A DNA stretch of 64,000 bases from Stromatinia cepivora (Eukaryota > Ascomycota > Leotiomycetes > Helotiales > Sclerotiniaceae). Position 1 is the stretch's first letter. Each line of letters starts with the position of its first letter. Positions 23,101 through 37,443 of this stretch are shown in pieces. The stretch is taken from contig RCTD01000006.1 in the NCBI GenBank assembly GCA_014898415.1, positions 1,984,001 through 2,048,000 on the forward strand. Reading direction: 5' to 3'. The notes below the pieces were generated by a model that saw only the letters and a list, made by a program, of their open reading frames with translations, did not search any database and was not told where the DNA came from. Both the position numbers and the translations under genes were made by a program.

Positions 23101-26100
23101 TCTCTCAGGGTCATATTTGATGATGAGTTGTCAGCGTTTAGACCCTATCTGCCCATGAAAAGAAGAATGATAACTCCGTAAAGTCACTGGACGGGAACGA
23201 GACCAAAGAAGGCGTTACACACCCCACAACCAAGATCCTCATTACCCCAGCTCTCAAACCTCAGCTCTATGATCTATCCTCCGTTCAACCCCCACGAAAA
23301 CCAATCTTGTGTTTTCGTGAAGGCGTCACTGAACTACTGAAAAATCCTGCGGTAAGCATCAGCTGCAACACTGTCAGAATACCCTCCGTATTGCATCAAG
23401 GATGATAGGTTCATGGCAAGATGATTATATATGCTTACGTGTACAAATCGGACTGCGCCTCATTTTGTTATACCATATCGTATATTCTCACTTCCCGAAA
23501 AGTAGACGTCGTGTTGATAACGGTTTGGCTGGCTCCGACTCGCCGATTTTATGGATACTGGCACTGTACATGCAGCACCGCAGTAATGATGTTCATAATC
23601 TGGAGTTGCTGGGGTACATAATGTGAATACGAGTCAGGCACCGAATGACCTAGCTGCCAGCTGGGCTGATGAGATTTTCGTTGGTTTTTTGCTCTCGTGT
23701 TGGTCATGTTATTAGCAAAACACGGGGAAGATAAAGCTATTCTCAAAACCTCAAAAGAAAGAGATAAGGAAACAAACTTAGAGATAACCCCCCAAAAAGC
23801 TTTACCCCCAGACTTATTTATCCATTTATCCCTCCAGCTTCCGTAACGTCGGCAAAACTGAAAGTCCACCAATCGAATTTGGACACTGACAACAGATTAG
23901 CCGAGCCCGTGAATTCTTTTTCCAGAAGCTTTTTGGAAGGCTTATTAAGTTAGTAGCCGAAGCGAACTTGGCAACGAGGATGAAGGATCGTCACCCGCAG
24001 AAGGATTAAAATAGAACTACGGCGAAGTTTCATACTCAGATGAAAAGAACAACACTAGATTATACAATTAATTTTTTCAATACATATCAAAAGCCTCATC
24101 GTCATCATCAGCATCAGCACCATTATTACCCACCAGCCCTCATGCAACCTCTCTTCTTCAAGCAGAAAGACACTGCAAGGATTTCTCAAAAACCTCGGCG
24201 TTTGGAGACCCCACCAATCCCTACATTTTACTCCACACGATGTTAAATCCGCTCGTGCCGGTCATATCCGCCCAAGCTCCTGGTATTCACCCATGTTGAA
24301 GTTCAAATATCTACAGATCTGCTGCGCAAAAGTATGACTTTTAGAAGAGAAAAGTGAAGGTATTCCCAGCATTAGCACGAGGAATGTTTCTTCTACTCAT
24401 TCAATCATCCTTCATTGATTCCCATGATCCCTTTTCCCTAAACCCCTAAACCCGATTTCTAAATCCGCAGAGAGGAAAAAACACAAATAAAGTGGATCTA
24501 TTTTCCCGAGATCATGCCTTTCACAAGCGTGGGGTCCTAGTCCCTACGTAGTAGGACGCAGTCACGACATTTCATATGTGTCTCGGGGCGTTTAGAGTAG
24601 ATTCTGGAGAAAGTCCACTTTGTTCCCCACTATTCCTGACGTTTTTGTTGCAATGCAAATTTAAATTTTGGTTGGGGATTTACTTGCTGCTGGTTATTGG
24701 CCGAAAGTTGTCCGAAGAAGGGCCTGTTGTGTCGTGAAAGATTTTCGAAGGGGAAGGGGAAATGGTATTATGGGAATGATGATGAGGGAGACGGTATGTC
24801 CGATTGGGATGGGAAGTCTTCAAGGGCATGATGTTTGCGAACTTGTGCAGGTACAACAGATACGACGTTTGATTTTATCTTTTTCAGAAGTTGATACAGT
24901 AGTGGTATTTGCCTAGGGGATGGGCTGATGGACTTTATTATTTTGACCCCCTCCTCTCCTGATCCAATTTCTCCTATGAGTCTTGTCGTCATGAACACTT
25001 ACAGGAGAAGTCTGAGACCTCGCATCTTATTTGATAAACACGGGGTAATACCGAGCCCTCTCTTATGAATCATTCCCTCGTTACGAGTCAGTTCGCGTAC
25101 GGTAGTTTGAAACATGAATTTCTCTTGCACGGCTTTACCGCGAAACTGGAGATGAACGGTAGTCCTATCTTGATGAATTGGGGCTCGCTTTCTTTCTTCC
25201 TTTTCTAAAGTCTCTTGAAAGAGATCTCACATGCCAATAATCCCAAGAAGATCCAGAGGACAGCGGACTAAACCAAGCCTTGTCAATAATGAAAACTAGA
25301 CGGGACTAGGGCAGACGAAGAAAAAAAAAACCTGGAGTGGATCGCCACCGGCGTGTATTGCTTAACTCATCATGCTCATATTGCTTATCAGATAGTGGGG
25401 AATTCCTCTAACATACTCACTAGCTTCCGGAGAAATTTCGTGGGTTTCGCTCGGATGATGGAGTGAGTGGAAGGGTGGATACAGGACCATATGAATCGTG
25501 GCTGGTGCTTTTACGCTCTGAAGACGAATGATGACATGACAATGTTATATGTTATGCACGTGTTCAGGGGACTTTGTTGATGTTCAACAACACAACACGA
25601 CACAGCATCAACAGCCTCACCACATTGTATGGCCCCTGTGTCACAGAAAGGAAATACGCCAGCCATGTTATATTGATGGAGATGAATCCGTGGAGGCTCA
25701 CTCTAACGCAAATAAGACGGTCTTGCGGGTCGCTCGAAATGCGAAACACATTCGGTCATCTCTAATTTGTCTTGGAACAATTTCAAGAGACCTATTACCC
25801 CATGGTGGCTTGTCTTGTAACCGCTGGAACCGTTCACCTGGGGCCGGAAAAACATCCTATGTTTTTATTTTTTTTATTATTTTTGAGCGACTATGCATGC
25901 GGCCAGTGGTTACAGATACGAAGATTGGGAAATTAAAGAGTTTAGTGTATAGGGACCCGGCGGAAGAGAATGAATGAATGAATATTAAAGATGTGAGAGA
26001 GGTGAGGTGAGGCAGGAGAGGAGAGGAGAGGAACGAAAATGAAATTGGAGAATTATAAAGTGTACATACATACATACCCCAGGTTTCCATGCAAAGAATA

Positions 26101-28910
26101 AGGATCGATCAAACCGCAGCATCCGCCTCACATCTCCTCTGCCGATCCTGAAATAGTAAGGAAGCACGAAGCAGGAAATACGAAAAGGAAATAAATAAAA
26201 ATCCTCCAGGATCGTCAATCAGTCATCAATAGACCCCCAAAAATCCCACCCCCAATTTGTATGGAAAAGGGAATATGTCGCTCAGGTAAAAGCGGATGTG
26301 GAAAAATAGGAGAGTAGTCAATAAATAATAGTACCGATCATAAGAAATAAATAAGGATCCTAAAAGACTACTAAGTTATTATATTCCAAGAAATCAATCC
26401 AAGCAAATAAATAGAAAATAAGGCTGAGAGATTCTTATACTTTGTTGAATATTCAAGCAAGATGCTAGTATGCTAGTATGTATTTGCACCAACAAACCTC
26501 GCATCCTCTTGATTTCCAATAAAAGTTATCAATAATCATATTCATAATCATACCAACATCACATCTCTTGATTCTCTTCCTCTCCGTTCAAGATTTATGC
26601 ATATTTCGACGGTCGCAAGAAACATATAAAACCCCACAAAAGGATTCTCTGACTCGTCATTGTAAGTATACATTCCCGTGTTTCTGCCGCTTCAGCCCTT
26701 GTGCTCTTCTCCAGATTTCTCGAGCAAGGGTTGTGTTTTGGAAAACTGGTTGGAGGGGTCGTAAGGTCGTAAGATCGTAAGGCGTACTTGGTTGTTACGC
26801 AAAGGATGAAGAGAAATAGAAAATTTCTTGTCTGGTTCTGGTTGAAATACAGATAAATAGAATAAAAATAGAATAGAAATAGAACAAATATGTTATTTTT
26901 CTAATTTTTCGGGGGGAAATAATTTATAACTTACAGATCTTATATTTATCTATCTATTTAGTTTATCCCTCTCTGTATTTGCATAGAGGAGAATCATGAA
27001 TAAGGTTAAGGCAAGCGCATCGAGGCAATTTTTATTTAGATCAATCTTGTCTCTTGTCAAGTTGTCTGACTGTATTTCCATCCAGGAAAATAAATTCTAT
27101 GGATGAGAAAGTTCCAGCATTCCACGCCCATTTTCCGGGTACGGTGAAGCCTGTTGATCTCAATGGTTTACGGAGATTGGCTGCATGTATTTACCTTTCA
27201 GCTGGGAGATAGGGCGGATGCGTGATGTATATAGCTGTGTGGTTGGAAGGCTTAGTTTTTGTAGGTATATCTATCTATTTAGGACTTAGATACTTAGGTT
27301 AAAGGATGAGGAACTATTGAGTAATAATCACATCACGATATTGAATTGGTAGTCCGGGATCAGATCAAATAAAATCAAAAATTTCAGGCTGATGAAAATG
27401 TAGGTATGAAAGAGGCATAGTGAGATATCATATCTGGGGTTCCTTTTCAGCTGCACAGAGTACACATATATACACATACACATACATATACTTATACGAT
27501 CAACAACATTCCCCACGTTTTGCGCCATCTCGACCTTTGTAACAACATTCTACTAGACATTGCTCCCTATTATTTCTCGTTGCGTGTGCGCTTGTGCCAC
27601 TATATCAGCAAGGGGAACAGAGTCAGACGAAACTCCCGATCATGCTTTCGAATACTATTTGTGGTGGGTGGTATTCAATGTGTTACGAAAGATTACTGCA
27701 CAGCTCGATTGTTATTAAACTCATCATCCCATCTCATCTCGTTCATTGACTCCTATATTGTAATCATGTTGTAGCATCCAATATCCCCTATGATTCAGCT
27801 GACAAAACGAAAGTCAGCATGTTTGAAAATTTGAAGGGGAGGAGCTAAGTATGCATGCTAAACGTATGATGATATATATATTCTCATTTCCAGGCAACAA
27901 GTCCACAGGCAAGCAGAAGAACGTTCCGTCCACATGCATTAATGGTGGTCCGGTAGTGTATTGATCTCCCACTGATTTACACAACGAACAATTCTAGTTC
28001 TCGGAAGATGGTGTTCTAGCTTTGCGTGTTGCATCCGTTGATCATCAACATCAGTTCAGACCAGCATGAAAAGAGATTTTCCAAGCAGAGAACAAGCAAG
28101 GACCGGTGGAGAAGGGGAAAATGGAGAATTTTAAAGTCGATCGATGATATCTCGGATTCCTCAGACCATGATTCGAATGTTGATCATACCATTTTTTTAT
28201 TTGCCATTTCCTTACCTGACTGATGCTGCGAATATGGGGCCGAGTAGTGTACATAAGAGGAGTAGTGTACATAAGAGGAAGACGACATAATCTTGTTCAT
28301 GCCACATATGAAAGTTGCAGGGAACGTAGAAAACACACGGCGCTTCTTTCTGTGTCTCGAAAATGGATTTTTATTACTCAAATCATATTAGTTTGTTAAA
28401 TTTTGTCTTTGAAGATTTTTGACCAAGATTGAGTAAAAGGAAGATGAATGCGCACACCATATTTCATCAGAAAAGCGAACGTGGAGTGTGGCTTGAGTGA
28501 GAGAAGGGGGAAGGAAAGAAGAAGTTGGAAAAAATTACTAGAAAATAATCATCCGCTTCATTCCTATCTATCATCTTTCCTTTTTCTTGTTAGACCTTTC
28601 ATTAAATGTTTAAACATGTATTACAAGATATATTATGGTTGTATTGTAATGTAATGTAATGTACTGTACAAGCCAAGAAAAGGTACATAACCTACAGTTA
28701 CATGCACATAACACTTTATTAGAATTTAGTATGCAGAGAGAAGAGAAAGGAAGGGAATAATAGACAAGGTACATAAGAAAAGGAGACGGATGTGGAAAAG
28801 AATGGAAGGGATAAATCGGAAAAGAGGAGGTAAGAATGACTAATTGATGATGAAGATGATATGGATGTGATGTTGTTCAAATGTTCATTCATATCGATCA
28901 TTCATATCGA
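20190..28910. other. GC-balanced intergenic region without convincing gene
   Basis: Composition is that of a normal euchromatic fungal region, but the open stretches (largest 142 codons at 25549) overlap each other on both strands. They show no known domain and no consistent intron pattern. I cannot support a coding gene here. Far-upstream regulation of creA, non-coding transcripts or a decayed gene are all possible. Confidence 0.5.
28243..28278. repeat. 18-bp tandem duplication
   Basis: AGTAGTGTACATAAGAGG occurs twice without a gap. Confidence 0.9.
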
Positions 28911-28935
28911 TCAATCAATCAATCAATCAATCAAC

Positions 28936-28974
<39 letters not shown>

Positions 28975-29010
28975 CCAATCAACCAATCAACCAATCAATC
29001 AATCAACCGA
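28910..29010. repeat. (TCAA)n microsatellite with TCAACCAA variants
   Basis: About 100 bp of TCAA units with interspersed CCAA, about 1.8 kb upstream of creA. Confidence 0.95.
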
Positions 29011-29405
29011 TCCAATTCAATTTAATTTGTTCAATGTTCGTTCCATAATAATCTCGGTGCTATTTTTTCCCTTTCTCTTTCCAATGGATTTGATTAGAGG
29101 AGGGGAAGAAATCATTCCATCTGGTTAGACTTTGTGGGGGTTTACTTCTTTGGGTGTTTGTCTGGGGTATAGATAAACTGGCCTCTTTTGTCCTTTCCTC
29201 GTTGGAACTTTGGGGGGGTTCATTGATCCGCAGATACCGTATACGATAAATACGGCTTATACCTTGATACAATTAAGCCCTGTTCTGTTTGTAGGGAGCG
29301 AGAGTCTCAAGGTCAAGGTCAAAGTCAAAAGATTAATGAAATGATGATTCGGTGAGTTGAGTTGAACTGTGACTTTTAACAGACAGATACAAATACATAG
29401 ATATA

Positions 29406-29495
29406 GATATACATATACATACAGATATACATACAGATATACATACAGATATACATACAGATATACATACAGATATACATACAGATATACATATA
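29406..29495. repeat. 12-bp tandem repeat (ATACATACAGAT)n
   Basis: About six consecutive units of a 12-bp motif. The 95-codon minus-strand frame reading LYVYLYVY is produced by it. Confidence 0.95.
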
Positions 29496-29952
29496 CTCCG
29501 TAGATATACTCTGTAGATATCTTCAATCTCCAGATTTTATCCAAGTCGGTCTAGGATAATTACTTCCTATAGAATTACTTTATCTATCTCCAGCTATCTG
29601 TGCATATCTTTCGATCTAGAAGATAGAAATGAAAATGAAAACGAGCTAAAATAATAAAATTTCAAATCTGGATAACGCTTACCTTTTTGTGCACATTCCC
29701 CTACCTAAAAAAGATAAGGGCCGGTGAGATTAAAAAAAAAATCAAAAAAAAATCCCACACTTTTTTCCATGGACTGGAACTGACACAAACAACCCATAAC
29801 CCACAACCCACGACCCACGCCCCCAACTCACTAACTTTTTCCGCCCACCCACACTTTCCTTTGCCCTGATACACCGACACTAGTTTAGTACTTTTTTTTT
29901 TTTTGACCCATTTTGAAAAAATAAATCCAAATCAGTTTTACGGTAATGCATT

Positions 29953-30015
29953 TGGCACTTGCACTTGCATTTGCATTTGCACTTACACTTACACTTACAC
30001 TTACTTACACTTACT
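29953..30015. repeat. 6-bp repeat (TTGCAC / TTACAC)n
   Basis: About ten units with two alternating variants in the creA upstream region. Confidence 0.9.
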
Positions 30016-30162
30016 TTTGCAACCGATTTTCATATCTTTTTCATTTCGTATAAGTTGAAAGCAACCCCCCCTCTCTTCGGCACATCTTCTAAAAAAAAAT
30101 CCTCCGTTTTCTACCCCGTCATTTGGATTTTTCGAACCAAAAAAAAATAATTCATACCAAGT

Positions 30163-30214
30163 TCCAGTCTCAGTTCCAATTCCAGTTCCAGTTCCAGTTC
30201 CAGTTCCAGTCCAG
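30163..30214. repeat. 6-bp repeat (TTCCAG)n
   Basis: About eight units, some imperfect, within the probable creA promoter or leader. Confidence 0.9.
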
Positions 30215-30309
30215 TCTTCTCGTCCAAGCATTCAAATGCACACGCACTTGAAAGCAATACTCTACCAAGATCAACATAATACTATACCACACTATACAAC
30301 GCAACGCAA

Positions 30310-30310
30310 C

Positions 30311-30349
<39 letters not shown>
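30310..30349. repeat. (CAA)n microsatellite
   Basis: About 13 CAA units. If transcribed, they would lie in the long 5' leader of creA. Confidence 0.95.
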
Positions 30350-30493
30350 CAATCATTCAACAAATCACTCAACCATTAACCTTGATTGAATACAACCAAC
30401 CAAAAATCGAAAACCCACCTTGATCAAAAACATCCCGTAAACATTCGTTAACTATTCTCAAAAAAGTCTCGAAACTTATTCACTCCCGCTCTC

Positions 30494-30499
30494 CTCCGC
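30494..30499 (-). promoter_or_regulatory. Possible CreA binding site upstream of creA
   Basis: Plus-strand CTCCGC is GCGGAG on the minus strand, fitting the known CreA consensus SYGGRG. It lies 320 bp upstream of the creA start. A single 6-bp match is weak evidence. Autoregulation is known for CreA orthologues in other ascomycetes. Confidence 0.25.
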
Positions 30500-30560
30500 T
30501 TCGGCCTTACTACAAGTGAACAGAACCCACTTTATTAAGGCTCACCCACCACAACTCACT

Positions 30561-30570
30561 TGTATATATC
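30561..30570 (+). promoter_or_regulatory. TATA-like element upstream of creA
   Basis: TGTATATATC stands about 250 bp before the ATG in a pyrimidine-rich setting. It could be the TATA element of the main transcript or part of the leader. Confidence 0.3.
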
Positions 30571-30581
30571 ACTGAGGAATT

Positions 30582-30600
30582 CCCCCCCCCCCCCCCCCCC
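30582..30600. repeat. Poly-C run of 19 bases
   Basis: An uninterrupted C19 lies 218 bp before the creA ATG. The antisense strand is G19 and could form a G-quadruplex. Length is probably unstable between strains, and assembly error in the count is possible. Confidence 0.9.
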
Positions 30601-30755
30601 AAATTCCAACCACACTTTAAAAAAAAGTTTTCGGGAATTTTAATTCGAAATTGACTTCTGTCTTCTCTTCTTCTTTTATTCTTTTACTCTCAATACTAAA
30701 TCGACTATTCCAACGCATATCAAGTCTTCCTTTTTAGGTTATTAGACTTTATTGA

Positions 30756-32111
<1,356 letters not shown>

Positions 32112-35100
32112 GAATGATACCCTAGCATTGTCTTCAACTTTTTTTTTCTGGAACACTGACTGCACGACTTTCAATGCTCCAATAAATCAAATGGCATCAT
32201 TGGTATTTCAGGCGGTTAAATCTGCACCACCACACGGTTATGAAACTTCCATCGGCATTTATTCTTTACGAAAAGACACGTGTCAAACAAATAATTACTG
32301 CGATTAATATCACCTCATCGAGCCTATTGTCGAACACCACTCATGACCTCATCAGAGTCAGTATCTCGACTCCTCACTCAACTTTTTATTTGGTTCATTG
32401 ATTGTTTATCTTTGCGGCATGGACGGGGTTTTGATTGTATATTTAGAGCGGCATCTTCAAACTATAGACTACTTTTCCTTTTTGAATCAATCGATTCTCC
32501 TGATTAGGAGCATCTCACGGCTGGCACATTTCCTTTTATTTTGTTTTCATTAGCTTTTTTTTGGTTCACCACGGAGCGAGGGGTTTGGGATGCATTACTG
32601 GCATTCTGGGAAACTACATATCCGAAGGTGGATCTTATAGACATGGGAATTGGGGAGGGATGGGGATGGGAAGGGGCAATTCGAGGAAGAAAAGAGAGAT
32701 ATCATCTCTTCGTGGTTGGGGATGTGAAGGAAAGACAAAGCAGAGAAGAGCATAACAGAGTAGAGCTATCAAATGGGAGGAATGGGATGGGGTGGATAAA
32801 TGATTGTGGGATGGTGAAGGATTGAGTAGCGATTAGCTTAGCTTAGGTAGCTAGAATTGGTTGATAGTAACAGCAACCAAGCAAATGAAATAAAATCAAA
32901 ATTCAAGAATACCATGATTTATTTTTGGGACTGTTACTGTGAATCATATTATATCATATCACATGCTCTCAGTATTTTGCAATAACTTGTCCGTTAGTTA
33001 CATGGGTTCCCCGGGGAATGGGAATGGGGATGAGAATGAGGATGAAGATGTGATTCGGAGATTTTAGTGAGTGAGACATTGGTCCTGCTGATTGATGATT
33101 GATTGATGTTTTGCATGGGATTATGATGGAGGTACATGATGGTGTATGATGGATGATGTAGTATGTATATATGTAATGCATCAGTATACTTTTCCAGTGA
33201 GTATTGGGGTAGGTATCGTGATATGTGGGGTGTGTGTGGGATTAGATAGGTAGATAATTCGATAACTTGTTTTATAAATCGACCCGGTATTTATTACATA
33301 TATTACTATTATTACTTCAGTGGGATTTTTTTAATTTTTAACTTCTCAAAATTCTTATTGAAAATTCTGATTGGAAGTTTATACCAGGGGAGGGAGGGGG
33401 TTATTCTATATATATATATATATATAAATAGTTAGTTGGTTGTTTGTCTTTTCTTGTTTTAACTTGTAGTCTTGGTAGTAAGTAATATCTTTTATTTGTG
33501 TTGATTGTATTATCTTACGATATTTTGTAGATGATTATGTTTTTCTTTTGATATATATACTCTAGAGGTATTCAGATCGTGATATGTCGTGGTGTGATAT
33601 TCATGTCGTGATATGATATGGGTAACTCTACGAATCTAGATTTTCACCATCGTTTTCACTAGATGGACAGTAACGCCAGGTGTCGTTAAGTACCTACATA
33701 AGAGTTAGTCTGTTGAGATATTCGTTGGTCTGCGGGGAAATTTTCATTTTTTTGATTGAATTGGGTGAGTGGTTTAGGGTCGGGAAATATTGGGTTTGTA
33801 GATGGTGGATAGACGGACTGGTTTGGAGAGATGATGGATAGATGGACTGGGCGTGGAGAGATGGTGTTTGGGGAGTTTTTTCTTGGGGGGGGGTTAGTTT
33901 GTTGTTTGTGGGGGTTGGGGTTTAGTTTGGGTACTTTGGGGTTTGGTTTGGGGTTTAAGTTTTGGTTGGGTGATCACAGATGGGGTACATACCCCGCATG
34001 AGATGTGTGTTTATAGTGTGTTTATAGTGGCGAAAAACATGAATCGATACTCTACCAGTAATAGTACTAAGTAGTAAGTAATAAGTAGATACATGAATTT
34101 AGGGTTTCTAAATGTGGCCTTTGCGTCGTGTTGTTGTTCTTTAGCTTCACCTCAGCTTTTATGTCATTAAGGTTTGCGGGGTGTATTGGAAGAGAAAGAA
34201 AGGATTGGTTGGTTTTAGAGGGTCTGGATTTTGGGAAATTTTGGCTGGATGTGAGGGATTGGAGATTTGGTTGTTATGTGGGAGATATGGGAATGAGAAT
34301 GAGAATAGGTAAGCATCACATGTTTTTATTTTATTTTTTAACATCAGTGGTCTTGGGAATTGGGAGATAATTAAGATAAGATTAAAACCCTGATTTGGAC
34401 TCGGATTAGGGAGTTGAACATGAGGTAGTTTGTTTCTCTCTTGTTCTTGTATGTACAATACCAAAGGCACGGGGAAATATACGAAGTTTCTTTACCGCCG
34501 CATCACAGTGCATATGTATTGGATACAATTAGATGCACTATTGAGCGGATCGGGAAGCGAAGTGAAATGAACGAAAGGAACGATAAAGGAGAAGGAGACA
34601 AGACTCCGCGATTTAGAAAGGTATTTCCCGAATGAGACGAAACTGGTTGTCGGACCGATATGCATGGGGATATAGTTCGACGGTATATAGCTTTCGCGAG
34701 TGTGGAAGGAAGAGAAAGGGGGAAGACGGGATGAGAGAGATGCACTACGTATAGAGACGAATGAGTAATTCCCGTGTTATTTATGGAGATGGGGTGAGGA
34801 TGATGAGAGAATTGCTTGCTTGGCTGCAAGATATTTCATCGATCGTACCCAACTATGTAGGTACTCGGGTGTTTTTTCTAAAGATGGAGTGCTATATATA
34901 TACGGTGTACATGTGTGTCGCGTGATGTAATATATGTTACAATGACGAATATTATACGATAGCGAAAATAGTAGAAGAATGACATAGATAATATCAATGG
35001 AACTGGGACGATTGCTAGGTTTGGAGATTTGCGGTGTGAGTTCCTTTTTAGATCCTATCTATTTCATTCATATTTCATATCCTATAAACTATCTCCAAGA

Positions 35101-35330
35101 CTCTACTTCCGATTGATGGAAAAGTCACTCGTTTACTATACCATAGGTATCCCACGTATCTCCAATATACAGAATTGCGGAGAAAAAACTGAAGAATGTT
35201 GAAAAGTTGTTAAGTGTTACGGCCATGCATATATATCGATGGGAAATCTTACCAGGTGGCGGTTTGTATGCAAAATGCCAGCTTCTAAACAAAGAAACGT
35301 GTTGGTTAATTTGGAAAGCTGTGGAATGAT
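32112..35330. other. creA 3' region and intergenic DNA without convincing gene
   Basis: The creA 3' UTR must lie at the start. Beyond it are short repeats, a (TA)n run near 33408-33425, a G/T-rich tract at 33870-33965, and only small overlapping open stretches without domains. AT content rises from about 35330. Confidence 0.5.
33870..33965 (+). repeat. G-tract-rich segment with G-quadruplex potential
   Basis: Within about 95 bp there are runs of 9, 5, 4, 3, 4 and 4 G separated by T-rich spacers (GGGGTTTAG, GGGGTTTGG types). The plus strand could fold as a quadruplex. It resembles a degenerate telomere-like repeat but has no regular TTAGGG period. Confidence 0.7.
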
Positions 35331-35585
35331 TTCTTTGTATAATATATAAAGGACAGAATCTATTGGAATATTATTGATTCTAATATAACTTTGTATTTGA
35401 ATTTAAAAAGAATAGCTCGATTAAAGAATAATGAAAAGTTTGATTACTGTTTTATAACTAATTGATTCTTTACTATGTGATCCTGATATTAAGTATCTTT
35501 TGATGTATTAGGAATATTTCAAGACTATTAAATATAGTATATCCCTAAAGGACCTTAAAATACTTCCTGTATGGATTTTCAAATT

Positions 35586-35733
35586 TGTAACGAACCCAAC
35601 GAACGTTTAGAGATCAATCTTAGAATTAAAAGTTATAGAGCTAAAGAGAATGTACTACGAAGCTATATATATGATCGGCTCGGAGCTTAGTACCATACTA
35701 GCCCGATCGGACGCGATCATATATCTCGTAACA
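35586..35733 (-). repeat. 3' LTR of outer gag-only element (148 bp)
   Basis: On the minus strand it starts TGTTACGAGATATATGATCG and ends GGGTTCGTTACA. It keeps GC-rich words such as GCCCGATCGGACGCGATC, so it is little affected by RIP. Confidence 0.9.
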
Positions 35734-35767
35734 CTACCCCCCTTTTTTGAAAAGTTCACCTCGAATT

Positions 35768-35917
35768 TGTTACGAGATACACGTGATCGCGTACGATCGG
35801 ACTAGTACGGTATTAAGCTCTGAGCCGATCATATATATAACTTTGTAGCATACTCTCTTTAACTCTATAGCTTTTAATTCTAAGGTTGATCTCTAAATAT
35901 TTGTTGGATTCGTTATA
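35768..35917 (+). repeat. 5' LTR of inner gag-only element (150 bp)
   Basis: Starts TGTTACGAGATACACGTG and ends GGATTCGTTATA. Confidence 0.9.
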
Positions 35918-36132
35918 TTATTAAAAGCTCTTCCAAATAAGAAATGGAATAATATATGTTTATATTTATATACATTCCGCTTGTTCTTATCTTAGATATA
36001 TGTTTATGTTCATTCGTTTGTATATGGATTTTTTTGATATTATTCGAAAATGTTATTTTTTTTCTTATCCTTAATTTCTAAGCTATAGATTACAATTCGA
36101 TAAACCTTACGATTGCAGAACTTTGTGGCGAA

Positions 36133-36710
36133 ATGATTTATCAATGGAATGAAATCTTATTCCTACACTCCCTGATTCTCGAATGCACTCCTGCTGTTTA
36201 TATTCTTTTTTATCCGAAACCCTTTTTCTTTAATCCTGAAAAATTCAATAGTAGTTCTCAAAAGTTCGATATCTGGCTTCCTTCGATTCGAACGAAATTA
36301 CAAATAGATGGTACTATGATCAACAATTCTACAACTCAATTTTATTATATTTATCTCAATTTCGAATCTTATATACAAACTATGGTACTATTTTAGCTTT
36401 TTTCTTTTAATTAAAACATTCCCTTAGATTATACAATGATCTTGGATCAACTTATACGCGTTTATAATAATCCAAATAAAATTCAAAAAGCTGAAAATAA
36501 ATTATTCATTTTCAAATAAGGAATCAATTCTTTATATATCTATATTACAAAATTCAAAAGGATTTTTTATAAAGCCAAAGATCAAAATTAACCCAATTCA
36601 AATAAAATCTTAATCTTTTATAATAAATTCAATGTTACTCTTAAAAATCATTTTTTTTAACAACTTTCTCTTTTCTACTCCTATCCCAACTTTATTTAGA
36701 TTATACAATA
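36133..36710 (+). pseudogene. gag remnant of the inner LTR element
   Basis: An open stretch of 87 codons from 36133 contains PEKFNSSSQKFDIWLPSIRTKLQIDGT. After stops it continues in another stretch as ILDQLIRVYNNPNKIQKAENKL, then SLYIYITKFKRIFYKAK. This is the layout of the retrotransposon Gag (capsid) domain in fungal gypsy-type elements. No zinc knuckle could be read after it. Stops are TAA/TAG, as expected from RIP of CAA and TGG codons. Family knowledge suggests a capsid protein able to package RNA with enzymes supplied by an autonomous relative, but that partner is not identified here. Confidence 0.75.
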
Positions 36711-37293
36711 ATTAATTATTTATATAATGAATAGATTCCTTATATTATCCTACTTTAATGAATCTAAAGCTCCATATATATTACAGAATCCATTCTACTC
36801 TTGGAATCACGATTTAATAAACATTAGTAATCTTAATATCATTGATATTCTTAATCCTTTTAATACTTAATCGAACAAATCTAATTATATTTTGATTCTA
36901 CCCTACATATAAATGTCCAAATTTTCCCCTTCTGAAAAAACTCTTTTATGTAAATAAAATAAATATATACGATATAGAAGTAATTCTTATTAGATATAAG
37001 TATATTCGTTAAACCCGTATCAAGGAATTCAAGATCAATAAAAACCTATATTGGTTATTACATTGATTATTGAATCCGAAAACAATGATGATAAAGATTT
37101 TGGAGAGATAATTAATGGCTGATATTTTGAAAATTGTTTAAAGAAGGCAAATGATATAATAGATATATATTCGTTGATTATAATACAATCCACACATCAA
37201 GAATTTTTATTAAAAAAAGATTAATGATTATTTTGTACTTAAGTCATTTATTTAAAGCGAATTCGAGGCAAACTCTTTAGAAAGGGGGGGTAA

Positions 37294-37443
37294 TGTTACA
37301 AGATACATATAATCGCGTACGATCGAATTAGTACGGTATTAAGCTCTGAACCGATCATATATATAGCTTTGTAGTATACTCTCTTTAACTCTGTAGCTTT
37401 TAATTTTAAGATTGATCTCTAAACGCTCGTTGGGTTCGTCACA
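37294..37443 (+). repeat. 3' LTR of inner gag-only element (150 bp)
   Basis: Starts TGTTACAAGATACATATAAT and ends GGGTTCGTCACA. It is more RIP-mutated than its partner. Confidence 0.9.

Larger units (their letters stand above)
35768..37443 (+). mobile_element. Small gag-only LTR retrotransposon (inner copy), inserted in its own family
   Basis: A 1676-bp plus-strand element. Its 150-bp LTRs lie at 35768-35917 and 37294-37443, with exact target duplication GAATT at 35763-35767 and 37444-37448. The polypurine tract AAAGGGGGGG (37281-37290) stands before the 3' LTR. The 1376-bp interior holds one decayed gag frame and nothing resembling pol. It inserted in reverse orientation 34 bp from the 3' LTR of the outer copy. 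The two copies therefore form a long inverted repeat. Confidence 0.93.

Noticed and set aside
24436..24453. CCCTAAACCCCTAAACCC, telomere-like
   Set aside because: Only two to three imperfect units; too short to claim an interstitial telomere.
25549..25977. 142-codon open stretch upstream of creA
   Set aside because: No domain, odd composition, overlapped by other frames on both strands, no splice context.
29257..29544. 95-codon minus-strand frame LYVYLYVY
   Set aside because: Produced by the 12-bp tandem repeat; no gene composition.
30170..30352. 60-codon frame with poly-Cys run
   Set aside because: Translation of the (CAA)n microsatellite in antisense.
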